Part shown: positions 18,010 through 26,322 of the stretch, in pieces | How the letters are laid out: each line of letters opens with the position of its first letter | Position numbering within the stretch: the stretch's first letter is position 1 | NCBI RefSeq assembly: GCF_021568855.1 | Contig: NZ_JAKGUG010000001.1 | Span: 124,001 to 188,000, forward strand | From: Dethiosulfovibrio russensis | Lineage (GTDB): Bacteria; Synergistota; Synergistia; Synergistales; Dethiosulfovibrionaceae | Length of the DNA: 64,000 nucleotides | Direction: 5' to 3' | Notes under the pieces: generated by a model | Told to the model about the DNA's origin: nothing | Seen by the model: the letters and a program-made list of their open reading frames with translations, nothing else | Database searches by the model: none | Position numbers and translations under genes: made by a program

Positions 18010-18018
18010 AGTATATCA
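18010..18018 (-). promoter_or_regulatory. Extended -10 promoter for the BMP importer operon
   Basis: On the minus strand TGATATACT (TG-N-TATACT) lies about 44 bases before the binding-protein start. No convincing -35 is visible, as expected for extended -10 promoters. Confidence 0.45.
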
Positions 18019-18058
18019 CGTAAGGACGATGTATATCCATGAATACAGTTATCCTGGT

Positions 18059-18086
18059 TTTACATTTTTCTCGGTTTGGGTAAAAT
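18059..18086 (+). promoter_or_regulatory. Promoter for gpt
   Basis: TTTACA and TAAAAT separated by 16 bases, about 60 bases before the chosen gpt ATG. It implies a short leader that contains the hairpin at 18104-18120. Confidence 0.5.
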
Positions 18087-18103
18087 AATGGGCAGGCAAA
18101 ACG

Positions 18104-18133
18104 CTTCCCTCACAGGGGAGACTTTTTATTTTT
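18104..18133 (+). promoter_or_regulatory. Terminator-like hairpin in the gpt leader
   Basis: CTTCCCT and AGGGGAG can form a 7-bp stem (one G-U pair) with a CAC loop, followed by ACTTTTTATTTTT. The RBS GGAGGA begins directly after it. This is the form of an intrinsic terminator inside a 5' leader, suggesting attenuation. I cannot see an aptamer of a known purine riboswitch class. Confidence 0.45.
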
Positions 18134-18147
18134 GGAGGAAATGCCAG

Positions 18148-18633
18148 ATGGGTTCGGAGGAAAGATACCACAAGACTTTCTCTGTATCGTGGGAACAGAT
18201 TCAGAGAGACTGCAAGGCCCTGGCCTGGAGACTTTTGGACCGCAAGTGGGAGAGGATAATAGGTATAGCGAGAGGGGGACTCATCCCCGCCGCCATAATA
18301 GCCAGAGAGCTCGATATAAGGCTGGTCGATACCGTATGTGTCTCCAGCTATACCATGAAGCGCCAGGGCGAGCTGGAGATATTGAAGCAGATCGATACGT
18401 CCAGCAAGGGCGAGGGGTGGCTTATCGTGGACGATCTCGTCGATACCGGCAAGACTGCGAAGGTTGTCAGGGATATGTTTCCGGAGGCTCGGTTCGCAGC
18501 GGTTTATGCCAAACCGGAGGGAAGGCCGTACGTCGATACGTACATAACCGAGGTCAGTCAGGATACCTGGATACTGTTTCCCTGGGACGCCGAGCCCCAG
18601 TATTCGGATCCCATAAGCATGAGGCAAAAATAA
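18148..18633 (+). CDS. gpt: Xanthine-guanine phosphoribosyltransferase
   Basis: 161 aa from the ATG at 18148, which has GGAGGA 8 bases upstream; earlier in-frame ATGs add unrelated residues that overlap the leader. It aligns by eye closely with E. coli Gpt (152 aa): SRGGL-like [30 protein letters not shown] loop [22 protein letters not shown] and [10 protein letters not shown]. It converts xanthine or guanine plus PRPP to XMP or GMP. Divergent from the BMP importer, consistent with purine salvage. Confidence 0.93.
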   Translation: MGSEERYHKTFSVSWEQIQRDCKALAWRLLDRKWERIIGIARGGLIPAAIIARELDIRLVDTVCVSSYTMKRQGELEILKQIDTSSKGEGWLIVDDLVDTGKTAKVVRDMFPEARFAAVYAKPEGRPYVDTYITEVSQDTWILFPWDAEPQYSDPISMRQK

Positions 18634-18637
18634 CGGT

Positions 18638-18676
18638 AGAACGGGACGTAGGTTCGGCCGAACCACGTCCCGTTCT
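18638..18676. terminator. Terminator between convergent gpt and cupin genes
   Basis: Stem AGAACGGGACGT/ACGTCCCGTTCT around an inner hairpin GGTTCGGCCGAACC, followed by TTTTA on the plus strand. It is placed between two convergent genes, so it probably serves both. Confidence 0.85.
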
Positions 18677-18677
18677 T

Positions 18678-19046
18678 TTACTCCACCAGTGTGGGAGGAA
18701 GTCTGTCCCCCTCCTCGGGTACCATGCAGATGAAATGGAAGTCACAATGTTCCTTGGCCTGGAATCTATGGTGTACCTTCGGAGGTATGTAGAACCAGCC
18801 GTCCTCCTTTAGTTCGAACGTCTGGTCGTCTACGATCGCCGTAGCCTCTCCTTTCAGGATCAGCCCCCAATGAGGCCATTCGTGGCAGTGAAGCGGGTTT
18901 CCCGTTCCCGCTTTTATGGTGAAATAGCGTACCACGTGTCCTGGCCAGTCGTGGACTTTCGGGCTGAATACGATTCTTTTTTCCATGGTGGGACCGCTGG
19001 CGTCGTCCAGCGTTATGTCTCTCAACGATCCGGTATATTCTTTCAT
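18678..19046 (-). CDS. Cupin-domain protein
   Basis: 122 aa single cupin barrel with metal-binding motif GNPLHCHEWPHWGLILKGE and second motif around GWFYIPPKVHHRFQA. Start ATG has GGGGGA 7-8 bases upstream. Small cupins bind ligands or act as isomerases/oxygenases; none can be assigned here. It has its own likely promoter and lies downstream of the molybdenum operon, on the same strand. Confidence 0.85.
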   Translation of the reverse strand: MKEYTGSLRDITLDDASGPTMEKRIVFSPKVHDWPGHVVRYFTIKAGTGNPLHCHEWPHWGLILKGEATAIVDDQTFELKEDGWFYIPPKVHHRFQAKEHCDFHFICMVPEEGDRLPPTLVE

Positions 19047-19084
19047 GTTCCAAATCCCCCTTCGAGTAAGATCTCTCGAAAATC

Positions 19085-19093
19085 AGTATAACA
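19085..19093 (-). promoter_or_regulatory. Extended -10 promoter for the cupin gene
   Basis: Minus-strand TGTTATACT (TG-N-TATACT) about 40 bases before the cupin start. It immediately follows a short inverted repeat AGAAAG/CTTTCT at the end of the upstream XdhC gene. Confidence 0.45.
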
Positions 19094-19107
19094 GAAAGCT
19101 CCCTTTC

Positions 19108-19905
19108 TCAGATTGCGGAAGGACAGCCGGAGGAACTTTTTCCGGAGTCGTTGGAGATGATCTCGGCCATTATTGCCACGGCTATTTCCTGAGGGGACCC
19201 GGCTCCGATTTCCAGTCCTATGGGGGTATGGATTCTCTCTAGATGTTCTTTCGATACTCCCTTTTTTCCCAGTGTTTCCCACAGGGTGGCGGCCTTCTTT
19301 TTGGAGGAAAGCATGCCGACGTAGGATGGATTTTTGCCATCCAGGAGTTTCACCACGTCGCCGTCTTTTCCGTGGGCCCAGGTGCATATAACGACGGAGA
19401 CTCCCGGTTCCATCGGGAGGGTGTCGATGGCCTCTTCGAGAGGCAGATCCACAAATCTAGAACAGCCAGAGGGAGCCGTTATCCCGTCTCTGTCGTCCCA
19501 GAAAATCACGGAGTAACCGCAGAGGGAGGCTATGGTTCCCACCGCCCGTCCCACGTGTCCTGCTCCGAATATGACCAGGTCTCTTCTCCTGCCTATCGCC
19601 TCCATGAAGACGGCGGTGCTGCCTCCGCATATAAGCCCCTCCGTATCGGAAGGCTCCGCCTCCAGCCGGTATTCCATCGTCTCGTGAGGACGGCCATCTG
19701 AGAGCAGCTTCTGTGCTTTCGATATGGTCTCTCTTTCCAGAGCCCCACCTCCGACCGTGCCGATCGTGGTGCCGTTTTTTTCGACCCACATCTTCGAACC
19801 TACCCGACAGGGGGTGGATCCGTTTTTCGCCACTACCGTGCAGAGTACTCCGGGGACCCTCTCTCTTATAGCTCTTTCCATCGTTTCGATTATCTCTGGG
19901 GTCAT
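19108..19905 (-). CDS. XdhC/CoxI-family molybdenum hydroxylase maturation protein
   Basis: 265 aa. The N-terminal XdhC/CoxI motif is GVLCTVVAKNGSTPCRVGSKM followed by GTVGGGALE. A C-terminal Rossmann part has VIFGAGHVGRAVG and ends with LEIGAGSPQEIAVAIMAEI. XdhC binds molybdenum cofactor and delivers the sulfurated form to xanthine dehydrogenases. It is the last gene of the modABC operon, with the target hydroxylases at 30.8-40.4 kb. Confidence 0.92.
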   Translation of the reverse strand: MTPEIIETMERAIRERVPGVLCTVVAKNGSTPCRVGSKMWVEKNGTTIGTVGGGALERETISKAQKLLSDGRPHETMEYRLEAEPSDTEGLICGGSTAVFMEAIGRRRDLVIFGAGHVGRAVGTIASLCGYSVIFWDDRDGITAPSGCSRFVDLPLEEAIDTLPMEPGVSVVICTWAHGKDGDVVKLLDGKNPSYVGMLSSKKKAATLWETLGKKGVSKEHLERIHTPIGLEIGAGSPQEIAVAIMAEIISNDSGKSSSGCPSAI

Positions 19906-19918
19906 CTTGTTTCTCCTT

Positions 19919-20509
19919 TTACGTTATTTGGGGGCTCCAGTTGGATCTGACCAGTTTTACCCCCTTGGAGCCGTAGTCCAGTACGTGGATCCCGCAATAA
20001 TCCTGTTCCATGGAAAAGACGGTTTTGAGGGGAATTCCGATCTCCTTCCATAAAATGGTCCTGAATACACCCAAATGTCCGAAAACCGCTAGCGACCTGC
20101 GGTCTGTCAGCTTTTCCCTGATGGCAGGTACGGTCCTCTTTGCGAGGTCCTCGAAGCTTTCTCCCTTGGGAGGTCTAAAGGTCTCTATCTCGGTCCACCT
20201 CTTGTCGAGGTCCTCCGGGCATTCCCTTGCCAGGTCGGAGAATTTCTTCATCTCCCACTCTCCCAGGTCGATCTCCCTGAGATCCGGAACCTCCAAAGGC
20301 TTAAAGCCCGCTTCTTCGGCGGTGTCCAGACATCTGATCATGGGACTGGATACGACGAGGTCCGGGGAAATTCTACCGATGACGTCGGACAGCGCTTTCG
20401 CCGATTTTCTACCTTTCTTTGAAAGAGGAAGGTCGGTGGCGCCGTAGAGCGTCCTTTTCTCCTCCAGTTTTGGTTCACCATGGCGTATCAGATAGACTCT
20501 GCACGTCAT
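19919..20509 (-). CDS. Histidine phosphatase family protein
   Basis: 196 aa with the RHG phosphoacceptor motif YLIRHGE at the N-terminus, VVSSPMIRCLDTAE, a catalytic Glu region and the second His in AVFGHLGVFR. The family includes phosphoglycerate mutases, CobC and small-metabolite phosphatases. Its ATG overlaps the stop of the MocA-HD gene, so it probably acts in the same molybdenum-cofactor pathway, perhaps on a nucleotide or phospho-intermediate (inference). Confidence 0.88.
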   Translation of the reverse strand: MTCRVYLIRHGEPKLEEKRTLYGATDLPLSKKGRKSAKALSDVIGRISPDLVVSSPMIRCLDTAEEAGFKPLEVPDLREIDLGEWEMKKFSDLARECPEDLDKRWTEIETFRPPKGESFEDLAKRTVPAIREKLTDRRSLAVFGHLGVFRTILWKEIGIPLKTVFSMEQDYCGIHVLDYGSKGVKLVRSNWSPQIT

Positions 20510-21615
20510 CTCAGTTCCTCCATACCGTCCCTGCCTATCGCTTTAGAAAAATCATCCAGCATCTTTTTCGCTTTTTCCAGCCTTCTGGCCGCGTTTTTTC
20601 TGGCTTCCGGACGATCCTTGAACTTGGCCAGCATCCCGGCGAGCCGTTCATCCGGAGAGCATATTCTGTCGTCGCAGGTGAGCTTGTCCGCCAGATAGAG
20701 CAGGGCGCCTTCGTCCAGAACGCCGTCGTAGGGGTAGTCCATGTGCAGTTCCACCAGACTAGCGACCGACGGAAATCCGTGAGAACGCAGTGCTTCCGCT
20801 CCGACTTTTCCGTGTTTTTTCTCGGTGCGACAGAGGTCGTGGAGGGATGCTGCCGCCTTCAATAAAGGCAGGTCGAGCTTTGTACCCCTCTCTATTAGGA
20901 GATTGGCCATCTTGAGGGCGGTCTCGGTAACCTGCTTTTCGTGTCGTATCACCCTCGTCGGGGTTTCGTACATAGTTTCGAGGGCTCTGATCTCCTCTTC
21001 GGAGGGGATCGTTCTATTCGAGGCCATTGAGGAAAGGTTTACGTGATCCTCTCTGTCGTCCATGTCGCAGAGTATGAAGCGATCCGCCACGGGAATTTCG
21101 GAGCTCTGATCTTCCAACAGATTCAAGGCCCCCCTCAAGCCCATCTCTCCGTCCCAGCCCAGGATTTTCGAAACGGATTTCCTGTCTATAATGGGAGGAT
21201 GGCCTCTTTTTCCGAGAAACGTGGGGTAGGCGACGGTAGAACTCCCTGCCAGACTGGCGAGTCTCGATAGAGTAGCGGCCTTTACCATAGGAATATCGAC
21301 AGGAAGGAAGAGAAAACGATCCCAACTTACAGGCATGGCCTCAAGGGCCTTTCTGACCGATGAGAACATCCCATCTTCGTATCGTTCGTTGTGGACCGTC
21401 TTACATCCGAGCGCTTGGGCCAAGGGATCGATCTTTTCTCTCCAGTGTCCCGTGACTACCAGGATCTCCTCGATACCGGCCTGTCGAAGATTCGATACCA
21501 CCCATTCCATGGCGGGAAGTCCCAGTATCTCCATGGTAGCCTTGCAGGCTCCCATTCGGGAGGAATATCCGGCGGCTGGAACTATCGCTCCCGTTTTCAA
21601 CATGATCTCGGGCAT
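20506..21615 (-). CDS. MocA-like nucleotidyltransferase fused to HD domain
   Basis: 369 aa; a second ATG at 21603 (MLKTG) is an equally possible start and would overlap the previous stop by 7 bases. Residues about 5-200 are a MobA/MocA-like NTP transferase: AIVPAAGYSSRMGACK, FLPVDIPMV and KRGHPPII. MocA makes molybdopterin cytosine dinucleotide, used by xanthine-dehydrogenase-type enzymes. Residues about 225-360 carry an HD hydrolase-like domain (ASLHDLCRTEKKHG, ELHMDYP). The fusion suggests cofactor nucleotide transfer coupled to phosphohydrolysis (inference). Confidence 0.87.
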   Translation of the reverse strand: MPEIMLKTGAIVPAAGYSSRMGACKATMEILGLPAMEWVVSNLRQAGIEEILVVTGHWREKIDPLAQALGCKTVHNERYEDGMFSSVRKALEAMPVSWDRFLFLPVDIPMVKAATLSRLASLAGSSTVAYPTFLGKRGHPPIIDRKSVSKILGWDGEMGLRGALNLLEDQSSEIPVADRFILCDMDDREDHVNLSSMASNRTIPSEEEIRALETMYETPTRVIRHEKQVTETALKMANLLIERGTKLDLPLLKAAASLHDLCRTEKKHGKVGAEALRSHGFPSVASLVELHMDYPYDGVLDEGALLYLADKLTCDDRICSPDERLAGMLAKFKDRPEARKNAARRLEKAKKMLDDFSKAIGRDGMEELR

Positions 21616-22349
21616 AGATGATTTAGCCCTAAGAGGGCGCCTGTCCCCGATATGGTGGTGCCAAAGAAGATGATCTCCTTGTCCCTTCTCTCGTATATTT
21701 CGACTATCGAGTCGATCGTATCGTTGACCAAGGTGGAGCCGGTGACTAGACAGAGGTCGACCTGGTCCGCCATCCTCTCCATGTCCTCGTCTCCGTTCCA
21801 GACCTCTACGCCATATCGGACTTGACCTATGTTGGCAGGGTTCAGGTCGACGATCCTTACCCTTCGTGGCCCCAGTTTCTCCGAAGCGTTGCGCAGCATA
21901 GCGGGCTGGTACCCTACTATGCCCAGGATGCCGTCAGGTGGGAGTTTCTCCTCTATCAGGTCGGCTATCTCAGATCCACAGGAGTCGGGCTCCGAGTCCT
22001 TGCAGTGGACCGTGTGCCCGCATATGCCGAGGGCTGACGACAGGGCGTTGACGGTGCCTATAATAAGGGCTCTCGATCTGTCGTCGTCTGGATCCATCGT
22101 CAGTACGTCCGAGAGAGTTCCAACCCAATTGGATGGACTGGAAGTGAAGGACTGCCCATGATGACCGTCTATTTCGACGTCCATTAACTTCTCGACGCCT
22201 CTCTGTAATGCGAAATCCTTGTACGGGGACGGGTCGCCTAAAGCTTCCTCAACACCGAGAGCTCTGGCGGTTATGCTCGAGCCGGTAGGGTAGCTGCTCT
22301 CTCTTATCACGTCGTTTAGGGTTTTAATCGCCGATGTCAACAAGGTCAT
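21597..22349 (-). CDS. DUF364 family protein
   Basis: 250 aa from the ATG at 22349 with RBS AGGAGG; the longer frame overlaps the regulator gene. It looks like the DUF364 (COG2014) family: an N-terminal enolase-like part with TARALGVEEALGDPS and a Rossmann-like part with VGYQPAMLRNASEKLG, VDLNPANIG and ITGSTLVNDTI-type VTGSTLVNDT. Family members are repeatedly found with metal and molybdenum transport genes; biochemical function is not established to my knowledge. Confidence 0.85.
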   Translation of the reverse strand: MTLLTSAIKTLNDVIRESSYPTGSSITARALGVEEALGDPSPYKDFALQRGVEKLMDVEIDGHHGQSFTSSPSNWVGTLSDVLTMDPDDDRSRALIIGTVNALSSALGICGHTVHCKDSEPDSCGSEIADLIEEKLPPDGILGIVGYQPAMLRNASEKLGPRRVRIVDLNPANIGQVRYGVEVWNGDEDMERMADQVDLCLVTGSTLVNDTIDSIVEIYERRDKEIIFFGTTISGTGALLGLNHLCPRSC

Positions 22350-22350
22350 C

Positions 22351-22788
22351 TTAATCCTCCTCGTGATCCTTCGCCTTTTTAGAATTGCACTCGTCGCATA
22401 TTCCATATCCCAGAAGTTGCTTCCCCTTTATGGTCCAGCCCTCCGGAAGGCTGATGTTGGGTATGGGCTGATCTTTTAAGCATACCATTCGTCCACATTC
22501 GATGCAGATTAGATGAGCGTGATTTCCTGGGCAGCCTACGATGCCTTCGTCGTGGATGCAGTATCTCCACACCCCGTCTATGCCGAGTATGCGGTGGATC
22601 ATTTTTCGTTCTTCCATAGCCTTCAGGTTTCTGTATAGGGTGACCCTGTCGAAGGGGGCCAGCTCGGGATCCGACTCGAGGTCGCAGTGAGCCATGGGCT
22701 CTCCCTCTTGGGCTAATCTCTGTAGGATAGCTTTCCTACAGGGAGTGGCCTTGAGCCCGAGCTCGTTGAGTTTTCTTCTGTAGTCCAT
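22351..22788 (-). CDS. Fur-family metalloregulator
   Basis: 145 aa. The winged-helix part has the recognition segment FDRVTLYRNLKAMEE. The dimerisation part has the metal motif HAHLICIECGRMVC and a second CxxC (CDEC) near the C-terminus for structural zinc. Fur-family proteins repress metal uptake genes (Fe, Zn, Mn, Ni) or sense peroxide. Its position inside the molybdate/cofactor operon suggests metal-responsive control of that operon, but the metal cannot be read from sequence. Confidence 0.92.
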   Translation of the reverse strand: MDYRRKLNELGLKATPCRKAILQRLAQEGEPMAHCDLESDPELAPFDRVTLYRNLKAMEERKMIHRILGIDGVWRYCIHDEGIVGCPGNHAHLICIECGRMVCLKDQPIPNISLPEGWTIKGKQLLGYGICDECNSKKAKDHEED

Positions 22789-22798
22789 GATGTCAGGC

Positions 22799-23818
22799 TC
22801 AACGGGATGCGAAGCCGCAGTTGGGAAAGTTGCAGATTCCGCAGTGTCTGCAAAGCCCGCCGACTCCCCATCTTCTGGTCTCCTCGAAGGAGGGGAGTAT
22901 CCCCGCGAATACCCTGGGTAGCAGAAGGTCCAGGGAAGTCCACGTCTCGAATACCGCTCCCGCCGGGACTCCCAGTACGGGCAGTCCTCCCTTTCGGGCC
23001 AGCATTATATGGCATCCGGGAAGGACAGGTATCCCCTTGAAGATAGTCTCGCCCGTGGTTGTCTTTATGGCGGATGATGTGACGTCGTCGGCGTCCACGC
23101 TCATCCCGCCGGTGCATATGATCGCTTCCGCCCCTATATCGACCATGTGATTTATCGCCTGGACTATGACCTCCTTTTCGTCGGGAACTACGGTCTGTTC
23201 TATAATCGTTCCTCCGTATTCGGCTATCTTGACCTCCAGTTTCGGTCTGAAAGAGTCCTTTATACGTCCCTCGGCCAGCTCTTTGCCGGTGGTTACGAGC
23301 CCTAATTTAAGAGGATAAAAGGGTATCACCGATATGGGGGACGCTATCTCCTCCGCTCTTTTTACCTGTTCTTCGTCGACGGCTAAAGGCAATACCCTGA
23401 ACCCAGCCACGATCTCTCCCCGTTTAACAGGGACGTTGACCGGCAATGTAGAGACTATCCAGCTTGGATCCAGGTTGATCCCGTTTATCCCGTCGGTGTC
23501 AAAGTGGAGCAGACCGTCTCTTTCCGCTTTCAAAGTGCATTTCCCCTCCGACGGCCCAGATGTGGAGACCCCGTCTCCGGTCAGCATCCTCGAGAGTCTA
23601 ACCGATGCATCGTCTTCATGAACCTCCTGCGGCTCTAGCTCCAATACCGTGAGATGGGCTCTTCCCATGGACCTAAGGATCTCAAGGTCGGATTCCTCCA
23701 CGACGTGCCCTTTCTTGAAACGAGCCCCTTTGAATCCTCTCTGCGGCGATATTTGTGTTAGGTCGTGGGATAGAGGATGGCCTATGGCCTCCTCCAGGGG
23801 CAAGTTTTTTTTCTTCAT
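22799..23818 (-). CDS. MoeA-like molybdopterin-binding protein with C-terminal Cys cluster
   Basis: 339 aa from the ATG at 23818, which overlaps the modC stop (ATGA); the frame continues upstream only as a shadow of modC. The central MoCF-binding domain shows KLGLVTTGKELAEGRIKDSF, CTGGMSVDADDVT and LPGCHIMLARKGGLPVLGVPAG. The C-terminus ends with CRHCGICNFPNCGF, a C-x2-C-x2-C-x4-C pattern. Such MoeA paralogues accompany xanthine-dehydrogenase-type hydroxylases and probably help insert or modify the cofactor; the Cys cluster may bind a metal or an Fe-S centre. Confidence 0.88.
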   Translation of the reverse strand: MKKKNLPLEEAIGHPLSHDLTQISPQRGFKGARFKKGHVVEESDLEILRSMGRAHLTVLELEPQEVHEDDASVRLSRMLTGDGVSTSGPSEGKCTLKAERDGLLHFDTDGINGINLDPSWIVSTLPVNVPVKRGEIVAGFRVLPLAVDEEQVKRAEEIASPISVIPFYPLKLGLVTTGKELAEGRIKDSFRPKLEVKIAEYGGTIIEQTVVPDEKEVIVQAINHMVDIGAEAIICTGGMSVDADDVTSSAIKTTTGETIFKGIPVLPGCHIMLARKGGLPVLGVPAGAVFETWTSLDLLLPRVFAGILPSFEETRRWGVGGLCRHCGICNFPNCGFASR

Positions 23819-24903
23819 GGTAGATTCCTCCGATTCTTGAATATGATCGATATATTCCTCGGCCTTATCGCCATCGCCACGGCTGAACCTTCCTCCGTAT
23901 CCAGCGAGGTGTATGAAGTCGAAGGAAATTCCAGCTGCCAGCTGGTCCCTCCTCCTTCCACGTGTAGATGGCACAAGTTGCCTATGATGTACCTCTCGAG
24001 CACCGTTCCTCGCACTATATTTTCGGAAAAGATAGGATCCATCGGTATGTTCGGATACAGCAGAGATATATTGTCGGGGCTTATGAAGGCTGAGGCCGGA
24101 CCCTCCTCGTTTATCGAAGGCGGGAGCATTAGCTTTCCTCCGTTCCAAAGGAAACGCATACCTCCGTCGCCTCTCACCACCGTCCCCTCCATAGTGGTTC
24201 CCCAGCCCAGGGAATGCCATCTTTCTCCCGTCCCGGATAGCAGTTCCTCCGATCTTATCTTGCCTGTGATCCTGCCGTCCTTTACCAGAAAGATACGGTC
24301 CCCCAGCGAACAGACGTCCTCTATCTGATGGGTAACGTATATCATGGGAACGGAGGTCTCTCTGTGAAGCCTTTTCAACTCTCTTCTCAGAGATCTTCTG
24401 AGAGGGGTATCCAAAGCGCTGAACGGTTCATCCAGGAGGATCAGATCCGGCTCGGAGGCCAGAGATCTGGCCAGGGCGACCCGTTGTCTTTGCCCTCCGG
24501 AGAGTTGGGGCGGAAACAGGTTCTTCTTTCCGTTTAATCCCACCTTTTCGAGCCATTTACTCGCCTCTTTATTAGCTTTTCTTCTGGGCATTCTGTCGTC
24601 CATGGCGAAAGCCACGTTTTGTTGGGCTGTCATGTGTGGAAAAAGGGCGAGATCCTGAAACACCATTGAGATCTTTCTCGTCTTAGGGGATGCCCATGAA
24701 TTCCCGTCAGACAACACTCTGTTACCAAGGACCAGTCTACCTCCGCCGTTAGGCTTGATTAGTCCCGCCATGAGTCTCAGGGTCATGCTTTTCCCCGCTC
24801 CGCTGGGTCCGAAGAGGACCGAGATCTCCTTTTCCATGGAGATGTCGACGTCTAGATCGAAATCTCCTATGCTGTGTCTGAAGGATGCGTCCAGCCACGT
24901 CAC
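23815..24903 (-). CDS. modC: Molybdate/tungstate ABC transporter ATPase
   Basis: 362 aa from the GTG at 24903, whose GTGA overlaps the modB stop; an ATG 17 codons earlier is possible. Walker A FGPSGAGKSMT, signature LSGGQRQRVALA and Walker B LILLDEPFSALD. About 120 C-terminal residues after the ATPase core include a TOBE/MOP-like oxyanion-binding part (AFISPDNISLL, GSAVAMAIRPRNI). It drives ModB. Confidence 0.93.
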   Translation of the reverse strand: MTWLDASFRHSIGDFDLDVDISMEKEISVLFGPSGAGKSMTLRLMAGLIKPNGGGRLVLGNRVLSDGNSWASPKTRKISMVFQDLALFPHMTAQQNVAFAMDDRMPRRKANKEASKWLEKVGLNGKKNLFPPQLSGGQRQRVALARSLASEPDLILLDEPFSALDTPLRRSLRRELKRLHRETSVPMIYVTHQIEDVCSLGDRIFLVKDGRITGKIRSEELLSGTGERWHSLGWGTTMEGTVVRGDGGMRFLWNGGKLMLPPSINEEGPASAFISPDNISLLYPNIPMDPIFSENIVRGTVLERYIIGNLCHLHVEGGGTSWQLEFPSTSYTSLDTEEGSAVAMAIRPRNISIIFKNRRNLP

Positions 24904-25529
24904 GATCGGCCTTCCATTCTTCTCACGAAAAGCAGGCTGGCTACGCCGACGCATGCCAGCACAGCCGCTGCGGCGTTCGCCTTTGCGAACTCCAGAGACT
25001 CGACCTGGCTGTATATGTACAACGGCAAGGTCTGTGTCCTTCCAGGTATGTTTCCCGCAATCATCAGGGTAACTCCGAAGTCACCTAACGCTCTGGCCGA
25101 TGACAGAGCCAACCCGGCCAGTATGTACTTCCGTGCCAGAGGAAGGGTTATCCTGTAGAATATCTGCCATTCTCCTTTCCCCATAGTCCGTGCCGCCTCC
25201 TCCAGAGAATTGGGTACGGAAAGAAAACCGGTCCTGGACGCGGATATTATCAAAGGCATCGACGGAATAAGGGCCGCTATAGAGGCGGCGGGGAAGGAAA
25301 AGAGCAATCCCATCGATCTCATTGCAGGTATGCTGCCGAGCGCAATGAGCAGGTAGAGTCCCAAAACCGCCGGAGGGAGCGCTACCGGAAGCATCAGGGC
25401 TGTTTCCAGAATAGGTTTGCCTGGAAAATCCTTTTTAGCGAGGAGCCAGCCCGAGGACGTGCCGATTATCAAGAGAAGGGGGACATCTACGACCAGGACT
25501 TTAAGGCTTATTATCAGCGATTGGATCAA
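24900..25529 (-). CDS. modB: Molybdate/tungstate ABC transporter permease
   Basis: 209 aa with about five membrane segments. It carries the EAA-type cytoplasmic loop EEAARTMGKGEWQIFYRITLP and LPVALPPAVLGLYLL, typical of ModB. ATGA overlap with modA upstream and GTGA overlap with modC downstream, so all three are translationally coupled. Confidence 0.93.
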   Translation of the reverse strand: MIQSLIISLKVLVVDVPLLLIIGTSSGWLLAKKDFPGKPILETALMLPVALPPAVLGLYLLIALGSIPAMRSMGLLFSFPAASIAALIPSMPLIISASRTGFLSVPNSLEEAARTMGKGEWQIFYRITLPLARKYILAGLALSSARALGDFGVTLMIAGNIPGRTQTLPLYIYSQVESLEFAKANAAAAVLACVGVASLLFVRRMEGRS

Positions 25530-26263
25530 TTACGTTTCTCCAGAGCGAACCCCCATTTCAGCCATATAGGATCGGTCTGGGAGGAACGGCAGAAAGACCA
25601 GAATTTTTTTGCCTCGACCCCGGCGGAAGGGGATAGACCTCCTACCTGGGGCAGAGTGGCTCCCTCCATGACGGTAAACGAACCTCCGGCCTTCAAAGCC
25701 GCGCTCTCGGGAATAAAAGCCCATTCAGCGGCGCCGCTCTTTACTGTGATGATCGCCTGAGGGGCCGATTTTGCCGGTAGGACTTTTTTTCGATCGAGCG
25801 AGTCCCACATATTCAGTGTCTGAAGGTGTTTTTTTGCAGCCATCCCGTAGGCGGTGGTATCCGGATCCGGTATGGCTACGGTTTTCTTTTCGAGATCGGA
25901 CAGATTCGGTTTTTCCGTCCCTGGACTCCATAGTACCAGTTGTCCGATGGCGAAGGTGTGGACGTCCACCAGAAGGTCGCGATCCTCCATCCACTTTGGC
26001 CATCTCGGTTCCGATAGCAGTATAAGGCCATACGGGGCGTCTGCGTCAGTCTGTTTTGCCAGGGCACCACAGGGTCCCTTCACGATTGAGAGAGGCTCGT
26101 TCCCTGCCGATACGTAAAGCGTCATGACCTCCTCGACGCATGGTGCTATTCCGGCGGCCACTGCCACTATCTCTCGATCCGTCGCTGTCGAGGGCAAAGT
26201 TGAGAAAAGGAACAGAGCGATTGAAACGATCGATACAATGTTTCTCTTTGTTGACTGCTTCAC
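25526..26263 (-). CDS. modA: Molybdate/tungstate-binding protein
   Basis: 245 aa from the GTG at 26263, chosen because AAGGAGGT lies upstream and a signal peptide (KRNIVSIVSIALFLFSTLPSTAT) follows directly; the frame continues further upstream with no such features. The mature protein has VAVAAGIAPCVEEVM and KKTVAIPDPDTTAYGMAAK, as in ModA-type binding proteins. It is the first gene of the nine-gene operon. Confidence 0.9.
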   Translation of the reverse strand: MKQSTKRNIVSIVSIALFLFSTLPSTATDREIVAVAAGIAPCVEEVMTLYVSAGNEPLSIVKGPCGALAKQTDADAPYGLILLSEPRWPKWMEDRDLLVDVHTFAIGQLVLWSPGTEKPNLSDLEKKTVAIPDPDTTAYGMAAKKHLQTLNMWDSLDRKKVLPAKSAPQAIITVKSGAAEWAFIPESAALKAGGSFTVMEGATLPQVGGLSPSAGVEAKKFWSFCRSSQTDPIWLKWGFALEKRN

Positions 26264-26322
26264 GTTGCAGGACCTCCTTCGATATTTCCCCCGAGCGTTG
26301 TTCATGGAGGATACTATATAAT

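Noticed and set aside
17967-18147. Purine riboswitch before gpt
   Set aside because: The conserved three-way junction sequences are not visible and the leader after the predicted promoter is too short.
22799-24220. Extended 473-aa version of the MoeA-like protein
   Set aside because: The extra N-terminal 134 residues are an alternative frame of modC; the ATGA-coupled start at 23818 fits the family.
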